Source of the DNA: Antedon bifida
Lineage: Eukaryota; Echinodermata; Crinoidea; Comatulida; Antedonidae
Reading direction: 5' to 3'
DNA: 64,000 bases
NCBI GenBank assembly: GCA_963402885.1
Contig: OY727100.1
Coordinates: forward strand, 16,399,395-16,463,394
This document shows positions 51,208 to 60,733 of the stretch, one piece after another. Each line of letters starts with the position of its first letter. Within the stretch, counting starts at the first letter, position 1. The notes under the pieces are model-generated. The model had not been told where the DNA came from. It saw nothing but the letters and a program-made list of their open reading frames with translations, and made no database searches. Made by a program: the position numbers and the translations under genes.

Positions 51208-52264
51208 ATAAAAATCACTTTCAAATGACCTCATCAGTTTAATAAATATTCGCATGTAAAGCATAATACAATTACTATGTATACATAACCAGGTTGTTCC
51301 ATTTTTATCAGACATAAAGTACTATGACATTTTCTTTTCCTTTTTTACTATTACTGTACTTTTAAAGGGTAGTCCCCGGATTTAAAATTTCTGTTGTTTA
51401 TATTATAAATATACATTGATGTTAACCCCACTTATGAAATAAGCCTCATGAAATATTCTTGTGTTAAAAGATAGCAAATACATCAATTTATCCAAATAAG
51501 ATTGTATGACATTAAAAATAATTAAAAGTTGTATCATTACGAAAAAGTTGCACCATTTTTTTTAAAAAATGCAGCTTATTTCACAGCATTCATTTTGCCT
51601 CCTCAGTGTTGTCGAAAAATAAGTGTTTTGGGGAAAGTTTATGTTCTATATTTTATAACAATCACAATTTTAAACCCGGAGCTCTCCTTTAACCTTTGTA
51701 AAAACTTTAGAACATTCGAAATCATTTTAGTTTATCAAGTAAAGCTATAAGCAATGTTTCATATCACCCCAACTGCAGTATTTGAATCCAATTGGGCGTT
51801 GTTAGTGTTTTCCTCAAAATAATATGGCTGGCCATCCCAATCATGACTGAGTGAATTTGTTGCAAACAATTTTTTTTCAATATAAAGAAATGTAGTAATT
51901 AATCCGAAAAGCAGAAATGGTCAAGAAGTGTTTTTAGTAGCATACCATAAGTATCTGGGTTATCAAGAAGACTTCAGCTGACAACAACAGTGGAAGCTAC
52001 AATTCCTACCCAATTCTCTCTTTACTGTATCTCCACATATAGTATTTTAAGCGCAGTATTATAGGCGAATTCTATAATACAGTGTCACATGTGTATCACA
52101 TGTGGTGCCTGTATTATGTTAGCTTAGGCTTACAGCCTATGATACAGGTATCACAGGAGACTTTACACTATATTACGCAATATGCCTATGATACTTTATA
52201 TAGATACAGTACCAAAAATCAGCTGTGATTCCAGCGTAACAAGTTGTTTTTAAGTGTCCAGGAC
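51208..52264. other. Gap between convergent sulfotransferase and SS18
   Basis: This is about 1 kb of AT-rich sequence holding both 3' UTRs and one MITE family 2 copy (52048-52204). No gene is seen. Confidence 0.5.
52048..52204. mobile_element. MITE family 2 copy
   Basis: CAGTATTATAGGCGAATTCT and the right end ATGCCTATGATACTTTATA form inverted ends. CACATGTGTATCACATGTGG and GCTTACAGCCTATGATACAG lie inside. Confidence 0.6.
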
Positions 52265-52346
52265 AATTCCAAACCCTTCACTGGTAACTACCTGGGTACT
52301 GACCAAATTCCAAACCCTTCACTGGTAACCACCTGGGTACTGACCT
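52265..52346. repeat. 41-bp tandem duplication across the SS18 stop codon
   Basis: AATTCCAAACCCTTCACTGG and the next 21 bases occur at 52265-52305 and again at 52306-52346, with one change. The right copy contains the real stop and last codons of SS18; the left copy lies in its 3' UTR. Confidence 0.9.
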
Positions 52347-55300
52347 TGTGGGAAACCCCCATAACCAGGTTGCTGCTGCTGCTGCTGCTGCTGACCTGGC
52401 TGTGGTTGTCTGTATGCATATCCTGGTGGACCTCCTTGGCTTTGTTGGTAGTTGCCATAACCACCCGGTTGGCCACCAGAGTATTGGTTACCAGATGGCA
52501 TGTTGGCGCCCTGTGGGTAGTTCTGTCGCTGCATCTGGGATGGATAGCCTTGTTGTCCAGGATATTGTGGTAAGAAATTCTGTGACTGGTTGTATGAGGT
52601 TTGACCTGAAGAAAAATTGTATAACATAACTCAAAAGACCCAAAATAAACTGGATTGTAACTAACCAAAATAAACTGAAATTACCATAGTAAATTTGACT
52701 GGACTGGATTTATTACAATAAATCGGAATAAACTGGATTGCAATAAACCGGAATAAACTGGATTGTTTGAATACAAGTAAGGTTAAGCATACCTGATTGC
52801 TGTTGCCCTCTGAATCCCAATTGTTGTTGTTCTTGTGGCATCATTTGATTTCCACCTTGAGATGGATACCTGGGCTGCATTGGATACTGGGATTGTTGTT
52901 GTTGTTGTTGCTGCATCTGTTGCTGCATACCCATCATTCCTCCTGTAATATGAATACACAAATAATTTAAATATCAAAGCCAAAATTGACAGTTGGATTG
53001 TCATTAACAAGCATTAAATAGGATTTGATAATACAGAATAGATTTATCAAACTTGCCTAACAAAAATAAATCATCTTAACGATTTTGCTCAAAATAACCT
53101 AAGCAAATATTTGTACATATTTTCGTCTCAAGTGTTACTGTAGATGGCAAAATTCCATTCAATAATTCTGGTTTGATAAATAAAGATGCTATTGTTCATT
53201 TAAGCACTGCTTAACTATGTTTCAATCAAAAAGATAAATGCCAGCCCAGTTACCTTTACCTTGCGGTGGTCCCATGGACCCGTAATTGCCCGGTGCTGGC
53301 GCACCACCGCCCATGCTATCGGAGAATCTACTAGGTGTGTTCATTGACTGTGATCCTGCAGCAGAATGCTGAGGTTGCTGCTGTGCCTGTGATGGTGGCA
53401 TTGATTGCTGCTGTGGTGGTTGCTGTTGAAGCTGTTGCATTTGTTGCTGGTGTTGTTGCATTTGTTGAGATGGTCCTGGATTAGGCGATTTAAAAAACTC
53501 ATTCCTTAGTATTCAGTTTATTACTGTTTGAAAAACGTTTCTTATAAAATAAAACTGTGCCAATAGATGTGAGATTCAATACAAACGATAAGCCTGAAAT
53601 TTGATGGGGTGTGGGTACAGTAGAATTCCTCCTTTGGGACACCTTTATTCAGGGGACACGCCTATTAAATTGACACTTTCCTATGAAATGAACAAGGAAC
53701 AACATATGTTTTAACAATACGTCCAACCGGGAACCCCTACTCAGGGAAATACCCCACCTCTCCTTACCTTGAAGCTGTTGCATGGGCATTCCTGATGATG
53801 TTGGAGGGGCAGCAGGCGGTGGCATCGATCCAGAGCCTGAATCACTAACACTGTTTGGAGTTGAGCTTGGGGTGTAGCTTGGAGGAGGCATGCTCTGTTG
53901 TCCTTGGTTTGTTGATGCCTGTTGTTGGCTTTGTTGGCCAGGACCACTCTGTATTCCTCCTGAAGATGTCGGTGCCAACATATTTGAAACAGAGTTTCCA
54001 GACATACTTTGTTGAGGATGTTGTGGACCAGCCATACTCTGTTGAGGAAGATGGCCCGACATTGACTGTGGATGAGGGCCAGGCATACTTTGCGGATGAG
54101 GGCTGGTCATACCTTGCGGGTGTTGTCCTGGCATGCTTTGAGGATGGGGTCCAGGCATCCCTTGTTGATTACTTGGCATGTTCGGTTGATGACCTGTCAT
54201 GCTTTGCGGATGTGGTACTGGCATATTTTGCGGATGTGGTCCTGGCATATTTTGTGAATGTGGTCCTGACAAATTGGATGAATGTGGACCTGACATTCCT
54301 GGCTGGTGGTGACCAGGCATACCTTGGGAATGTGGTCCCTGCATTCCTTGTTGATGTGATCCTTGCATGCCTTGTGACATAGAACCTGCCATTCCTTGTT
54401 GGTGATGCCCTGACATGTTTTGTTGATGGTTAACCTGCATGGGCTGTGGATGGGAACCTGGCATGCCCTGTGGATGTGATCCCATCATTCCCTGTTGATG
54501 TGGCCCAAGCATTCCTTGTGACTGCGTTGGTTGATTTCCTTGAGGATTCTAATAAAATGATAAAAATAATTAAATTACATGTAAGCTTGACAAACTATAA
54601 AATAATTAGGTGTTTAACAAAACTATTATTATTAACCTATTTAAATAAAAGATGAAAGCTTACTCCCATAATGGATGGCATATTTTGGTTTGAATCTGCT
54701 AGTGTTGCTAGGTACACAAGGTTTCTGTGTAGAAGCTGCTGGTATCTGAGGGAAGTAACAAATATAATACGATTATTTTAATTTAATGTTTAAACTGTTT
54801 GAGGAACTATCTAAATAGGTCAGGCCTTGTCTTTTAAGGCGAGTGAGTGTGATCACTCACCTAACACACTCCTAAACTGCCCTTGAGGAGTGCGATTTAC
54901 AACACGCCTTAATTTGGTAAACTTCTACACAAGAAAATACAAACAGCACACCTACAGCACCCCTGAATGTATTGAGGAGTGCAATTTGTAGCACACCTAT
55001 GATTTTCAAAAGACAAGGCTTGTAGGTCATGCCTCAAGGAAGTCTACAAACAACACTCTGCTTGTTCATGGAACACAGGAAATGTCAACATATATTCTGT
55101 ACACCATGACTGTCGGTAGCTTGTCCGCCCGTCACTCTTCTGCTTCCGAACACCAACAGAAAATCTACAATATTTTCTTGTAGAGATGTTACTTACTGAG
55201 CAACCTCTCCACCTTTTCCTTTATTTTGAAAATCCACTATTGTCTGTATCAGTTGATTGTTCTCATCAAGCATCTGTAAATAAATTTAAAATGAGATAAA

Positions 55301-55604
55301 TTATACTATTCTATGCCATCCATGGTTACCTACTTACTTTTGGCTTTATTTATAGCACAACTATTATTAAATTAAATAATTTTAGGATGCATCACTATTA
55401 TTTATTAATGAGGCAGTCAGAAAAAGAACTTTCTGAATGGCATTTCTTCAAAAAATAAAAAAGGCCCATTTGTTAATTTACAATGTAGGCCTAGGCTCCT
55501 AGTAATAGTATGGTAAAGTGTTTCCTTCAGCCTACCTTTTGTATGGTTGCCTGGTCAGGCATGGCTCTTCCCCTCTGTCGTTGAGGGACGAAGGCAACCG
55601 ACAT
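52319..55604 (-). CDS. SS18: SS18 (SYT) BAF-complex subunit
   Basis: Coding exons in transcript order are 55604-55536, 55273-55197, 54745-54664, 54548-53768, 53475-53260, 52942-52793 and 52605-52319. The product is 553 aa, or 555 if a second donor 6 bases on (53254) is used. The N-terminal SNH domain is clear: MSVAFVPQRQRGRAMPDQAT, IQKMLDENNQLIQTIVDFQN, then QYQQLLHRNLVYLATLADSN and QNMPSIM. The rest is Gln/Pro/Gly/Met-rich and prion-like, with polyQ tracts and a C-terminal QPGY-type region (QPGGYGNYQQSQGGPPGYAY ... PGYGGFPQGQYPGGYQ). SS18 binds BRG1/BRM in BAF chromatin remodelling complexes in the nucleus and acts as a co-activator. Human SS18 is 418 aa; the excess is mainly an octapeptide array in exon 4. 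The family has paralogues (SS18L1, SS18L2) in vertebrates. The gene is head-to-head with RBFA. Confidence 0.93.
53616..53756. repeat. Dispersed CCCCTACTCAGG / GGGACACC repeat
   Basis: AGTAGAATTCCTCCTTTGGG, ATTCAGGGGACACGCCTATT and GGGAACCCCTACTCAGGGAA belong to the family expanded at 16270-17040. It ends 11 bases from the SS18 exon 4 donor. Confidence 0.6.
54005..54512 (-). repeat. Coding minisatellite: about 21 octapeptide units in SS18
   Basis: Within SS18 exon 4 a 24-bp unit encodes M-x-G-x-H-x-Q-x, for example MPGPHPQS, MQGSHQQG and MTSPHPQS. About 21 units lie in a row, with Pro, His, Ser and Gln variation and a few 7-, 9- or 10-residue units. The opposite strand carries a 175-codon open frame that is only its shadow. 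Confidence 0.9.
54821..55025. mobile_element. Inverted-repeat element, CAGGCCTTGTCTTTT type
   Basis: CAGGCCTTGTCTTTTAAGGC at the left and the reverse TTCAAAAGACAAGGCTTGTA at the right bound about 205 bp in an SS18 intron. Inner GAGGAGTGC(G/A)ATTT words are repeated. The interior contains CACACCTACAGCACCCC. Confidence 0.7.
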
Positions 55605-56062
55605 TTTCGCAGAGTTATACAGACTAAAATATACCGTATTCTAGTCTCAATCTAAAACAGAACTTGTGCCTAAATAACACTTAACCACGTGTACCAGTTA
55701 ATACTGAGAATCTAAATGGTTTTTCTTCTTTTTTTCACACAATAAACAGTCAACAACGACCTCTCGCTTGATTTACGAATCCTTTGTCATTCTTTAAAAC
55801 ATCGACTTCGCTCTTATTTTCGGAATATACCATTGTTGGTATGAAATAAAAACTATTAACAAAATAAATATTTATGATAACGTATATAGGATATTTTATT
55901 ATTTATCTTTTATAATATATAATGTATTATTCCGTTATCAACTTTGTTATTTGAATTTATTTGACAAATAATAATACTTAAATTGCGGACCTTTTTAAAG
56001 CTTATATTCCCTATAAAATAAGTAGACGATTCCTGAACTTTTGAACTCAATTACATTTCAAA
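55605..56062. promoter_or_regulatory. Shared upstream region SS18 / RBFA
   Basis: This is 458 bases between divergent start codons. AAAATGGCTGCG (56060-56071) around the RBFA ATG matches the YY1 consensus core AANATGGC. The rest is AT-rich. Confidence 0.55.
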
Positions 56063-58654
56063 ATGGCTGCGCCCATGGTTCATCATGTAATGAGACTTTT
56101 ACAATCGAATACATTATTATTTACCCAACAAATACCAAGATGTTTTTCAATTTATCCATTGCTAATGAAGAGATCACAATTCGAAAAAATGACCAGGCTT
56201 CTTGGAAAGAAAAGGTAGGCCTATCATAATGGATTGCAACTTAATTTCTCTATTCTAGCTAGGCTAGCTAACTTAGTTAGCTAGCCTAGCCTAGTTAGTA
56301 ACTAGGCTAGGCCCTAATCTAATTAGCTAGGCCATAATGACTAGGCCTAGGCCTCTGCCTAGGCCCTAGGCCTAGGCTAATTAGATAGGCTGTCCTGACC
56401 AGTGTCAGTCTCCATTCGCCTGCTGTGTCGGGATATGCCTCTTGTCTGCTGGACATCTTTAATTCATTGGAGGTGACGATAAGAGAGGAGTCTTAGCTGC
56501 ATAAGAGGTCATGATGCAATGTTTTGATTATTCAAAAAACACAGTAAATGATTGTAGCATAATAAATTTGTTGATTTTATCTTTTTAGGAAACAATTTTA
56601 TTTTGATGTGAACAATCCTACACAGTTTACTAAATCGGTATGTCGTTCTGACGTGTTGTTGTTAACTATAAGTCTATTGATCTGTATTTTATTTTTAGGT
56701 TAATTTCTATAAAAACATGGAATTATTTAACTTTTTTCCGAAAGTACAGAACAGTATGGTCATGTAAATGATAATTACTACTGTACCTACTACTGTACAA
56801 TGCCTTTATCCATTATATAAATAGCATAGTATGAAACGACGTCTGATAAACTGTTGGCATTTTTTGCCCTGCCTCAATCAATAATAAATATTTAAACTTA
56901 ATAATTATTTGTGCTGTTGCCGCCCATTAGACTAACAAGACAACATCTAGGAAGTCCGGCCGGATACAGCCAGAAGATAACATCAGACTTCGGTGCTTGA
57001 ATAACAACTTGTTTCAGCATGTCAGTGATTTCATAAATTCTGATATGATCAGTGAAGAATTAGGGAGGTTAAATGTCCAGATACTTGGGGTAAATATGTT
57101 TATTTTCAAATTTGTAGCAATACAAAATCTAGTATTGTTCCACAAAACTTGAACAAAAATATGAATAAAATCAAACTTTGAATTATGCCTTTTGTAGTTT
57201 TAATAAAGTTATTCACTTTTGTCAACAATGTTTTAATTTAAAAATTTGTTTAATTATTTTTTTTAATACATATTTAATACTAACATCAGCAGTACCCATC
57301 AGATTTTAATAGCAATAGCGTTTTATCAACTTAACACTACATCCAAGCAAGTACATGGCAACCAAGCTAAAACTACATGCCGTTATTTGTGAAAATATAT
57401 GAACAGTATGTCAATGTATTTAAATAAAAGTATAGCCAAATTTTCATTTTTCACCTTCTATTTCCAATGACCTCAGCAGAAAAAGCAGGAAATACTGTAT
57501 AACACAGTATTTCATTCTGTTTAATATGTTTATTTTTTTTTGTGTGGATAGGTTAGGTTGGCTGGAGATTTGAGAACTTGTCATGTTTACTGGCAAGCGT
57601 CAGGTAATGTTGAAAGTGATGATAAGGTGCAAGAGGTACTGGATAAATATGCATTTACCATTAGGTACGTTTGTACAGTTTCTACCAGAGATACAAATAT
57701 TATTAATATATAGCCAAGAATAGAAGTGGCTATAAGCACTGTACAGTCAACCATGAATGTCATTTATTATTTTCTATCGGCACGGCTGACTGTGCATCTG
57801 GTGTATATTTTTCTATCAGCTTGTTAGCATTAGATGCACAATTTGGCCATGCTGATAGAAAATAGTGAATTTGATGCATTGTTGACTGTGCCGATAGCAA
57901 CAGACTAACTATTAACTTATCGGTACATGCATGGTCCCCCTTGTCTACAGAAAAATAAATTACATCCAAAGTTGCTATTGCCAATAACCGTATATGTCAA
58001 AAATGGCATTATATCCTATTTAATATAATATATTAGATAGGATATTATTATATATGATAAATATGATATCAACAGGTAAATGAAATATTGTAAAATAAAC
58101 TTCTTTATATATTGTTTAAAATTCATTATTTTCTACATAGACACATGCTGGCAACGCTAAGAATATTAAACAGAACCCCAATCATGGTATTTACACGTGA
58201 TAAGGCCAGTGCCAATATAGCAGAGGTAGAAAGACTGCTTGACAAAGCCGACATGGGACCAGATTCTGAAGACAGTGACTACCATCAGCTACCAGCTGTT
58301 GAAGACATGCCTCCGATTCAGGTTCACTCGCAACAGTCTCTTAATTTTCTAAATATGGACTTGGGGAAGATAAATCAAGAAATCGAAAAATATAAAAAGA
58401 AATCGAGTAATATTGCAGATGTAAGTGAGTCACAAGCACGCACGGATATCAATAAAAGTTTTGAACAATTTAAAGTTCTTCAAAGGAAAAAGAAAAAACA
58501 TAAAGATAGGAAAACGAATCCGATTTCAGCTAGTTATAATGAAACGGAGGAGGATTTTGAAGATAGTATAGCATTTGATGACGTTGATGATGTCACTGAT
58601 GATAATGAGGATGTTGATTGGTATAATCCCCCAGAAGACCACTTCAATAAGTGA
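56063..58654 (+). CDS. RBFA: Mitochondrial ribosome-binding factor A
   Basis: Coding exons are 56063-56214, 56589-56637, 56931-57089, 57552-57664 and 58141-58654, giving 328 aa (human about 343). The N terminus (MAAPMVHHVMRLLQSNTLLF, then TQQIPRCFSIYP) is basic, lacks acidic residues and looks like a mitochondrial presequence. The RbfA KH-like fold covers about residues 70-190: NIRLRCLNNNLFQHVSDFIN, EELGRLNVQILGVRLAGDLR, TCHVYWQASG, RHMLATLRILNRTPIMVFTR and DKASANIAEVERLLDKADMG. This matches human RBFA in the order helix, LNV strand, helix, PPIVFV-like strand, LD.LL..AD.GP. The C-terminal part is a Lys-rich then acidic tail (KVLQRKKKKHKDRK; EDFEDSIAFDDVDDVTDDNE). RBFA helps mature the 12S rRNA of the mitochondrial small subunit. 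AATAAA at 58894-58899 follows a MITE in the 3' UTR. Confidence 0.9.
56255..56390. repeat. Palindrome-rich CTAG/AGGCCT low-complexity tract
   Basis: Over about 135 bases in RBFA intron 1, TAGCTAGGCTAGC, TAGGCCTAGGCCT and CCTAGGCCCTAGGCCTAGG pile up so that most of the tract can pair with itself. The same AGGCCTA words occur singly all over the window. Confidence 0.8.
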
Positions 58655-58715
58655 CTGAACCACTTAGTGGCATTATCCTAAAAACTCTGTCAATATGAAG
58701 AAAGGATTTACGGTT

Positions 58716-58878
58716 AAAGCTCTGTCTACACTATCAAACTTTATGTGACAAAAAGATGTATTGTGCCCTTATATAGACATAATGATGTCATATCACTACC
58801 ATATTTGGGCATATCACTACTATATTTGGGCACATCACACTTTTTTTGTCAAACTATTTGATAGTGTAAAAATAGCTT
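58716..58878. mobile_element. MITE family 1 copy in the RBFA 3' region
   Basis: Ends are AAAGCTCTGTCTACACTATC and TTTGATAGTGTAAAAATAGC. The core GATGTCATATCACTACCATA is intact. It begins 62 bases after the RBFA stop, so it is probably transcribed in the 3' UTR. Confidence 0.85.
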
Positions 58879-59020
58879 GCAGGTTTAATGCAAAATAAAT
58901 ATCTAAAGAGAGAGAGAAAGAGTTTGTACGGTTTTTCGTAATAAAAATTGTTGTTATTGCACACATCCATACATATGGTGTATCAAAATGACCAGAATTT
59001 TACTGGGAATGTTTTAATCT

Positions 59021-59163
59021 ACGTTTCTAGTAATATATAAATTCAAAGGCAGTGTGAAAAAATGACAATGCTGTACATTATACAAATAAAACTTTTATTT
59101 GTATAATGTACAGCATTGTCATTTTTTCACACTGCCTTTGAATTTATATATTACTAGAAACGT
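59021..59163. repeat. Perfect 143-bp palindrome (71-bp arms, 1-bp centre)
   Basis: The left arm 59021-59091 (starts ACGTTTCTAGTAATATATAA, ends ATACAAATAAAA) is exactly the reverse complement of 59093-59163, with a single C at 59092 between. No mismatch was seen by eye. Confidence 0.92.
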
Positions 59164-59998
59164 AATCAAAAACAAAAACAAAAATCAAATCAAAACGATA
59201 AAGTACAACAGCCAGAAACATTTGCAGAGCTTTGGGCAACACTAACTTTGTCTGTCTGTCTTTAGAAATTATTTAAATCTAAAAAAAAACGATTTCTGAT
59301 TTTTGAACATTTATTTTGATGACATGAAAGAGAGCAAAGAGTACAAAAAGTACTGTATATAAGTAGTATTTTCTAAGCAAATTCATACACTTCAAAACCA
59401 TCAATTATTAATTTGATAAACATTATTCTAAGCTTTCCAATACAACAAATGCATCTATATATATATATATTAAAGGCAGAAATTACAAACAAATTACCAA
59501 CAAAAACTAACTATATCAAATGTTCACGTATCATGAAAGCATTGGCAAAGATATTGAAGTTATGGGCCGTGAAAGCAAAAAAGTTTCTTGATAGTATAAG
59601 TGTACATACATTATCGGTACAGTAACTAGAAGTAACAAAAGTATTACTACTTAAAGCCAGGAACAGGCAAAACAAATCTATTGATCATACATTATTTAAA
59701 TTCCAATGAAATTATGAATTATAATTATATTCAAATATTTTTGTACACAAATGTTGTAAATAGAGGGCATTTTTAACCAAAAAAATATATGAAAAATACA
59801 CGTTGTGGCAAAATATTTAAAATTCATTTACGTTAATATTTGTATTTTCCAACTGTATCAAAAATTATCGGACCACCGTATACCCACTCACCCTTTTCAT
59901 TTTCTGAGGAGTGACCAGATATAATAACATCAGTAATCAAACTAATACATATTTTTGTTAGAAATATTCTATCTAAAGTGAATGCCTTTACATGAGCT

Positions 59999-60386
59999 TT
60001 AAGCTAGGTTCCGACTAGAGATGCAATCAATCAACATCTTTATTTATTCACGAAATTATAAAATACAAAAGTACAAAATATAAAACTCGTTCACCATAAA
60101 ATAAAGGTGTTCTTCCACAAGTTCGTGATAGGTAATATAATATATACAAATACTACAGTGTATACACATTTATAGAAAAACATTAAAAGAAAAAAAATAC
60201 AGCATTAGGCTTCCTGTTTAAATATGTTTGCAATTTCTTTTTTGAATACGTTCAGAGATTGTGGCATCTACTAGAGATGCAATGCAAGGACATAGACGCA
60301 CGACAGTTCGAATAATCCATGCAGTGTGATTGGTCAAATCACTCATGCTGCGTTTACGTACAATGCTAGTGGGAACCAGGCTTTAA
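59999..60386. mobile_element. MITE family 4 copy interrupted by a retroposed insert
   Basis: The left end TTAAGCTAGGTTCCGACTAG and the right end GCTAGTGGGAACCAGGCTTT match the family at 40337-40757. The element is split by 242 bp at 60028-60269. Confidence 0.75.
60028..60269 (-). mobile_element. LINE 3'-end insertion with 14-bp target duplication
   Basis: ACTAGAGATGCAAT flanks the insert on both sides (60014-60027 and 60270-60283). On the minus strand the insert ends GTGAATAAATAAAGATGTTG followed by ATTG, the style of CR1-like LINE 3' tails. It is short, non-coding and 5'-truncated. The LINE class is inference; the duplication is read directly. Confidence 0.7.
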
Positions 60387-60733
60387 GAACATTTATATAG
60401 CAAAATAGTATGGCAAGATTACATTTTTAATACTAATAATAATTACTAACAATAATTTATAGTACCGTGCTGTTGCGGGGTTAGGATCAGGTTCATAGTC
60501 TCCAGATCATTATAGCCTACTAAACTGAAACTTCAATACAGGAATACGGATAAATAATTATTTTTCGATTTCAACTTATTACTCAATAGAAACATGTGTA
60601 CAATCATAAACTTGTTTAAAAAAGAAAATACATGGGAAATTCTGAAAAACCAGTCATATCCTTTGACAGCAGACAAACAGTACGATAGGCCTACTTGCTG
60701 AATGAGTGGTCATGTCTGTTGGATTGTTTCCCG

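Larger units (their letters stand above)
58655..60733. other. Gap between convergent RBFA and the unknown 3' gene
   Basis: This is about 2.1 kb with both 3' UTRs. It contains a MITE family 1 copy, a perfect palindrome (59021-59163) and a MITE family 4 copy split by a LINE tail. A (TA)n run lies at 59456-59470. No gene is supported. Confidence 0.5.

Noticed and set aside
53855..54382. 175-codon open frame on the plus strand
   Set aside because: Antisense shadow of the SS18 octapeptide repeat.
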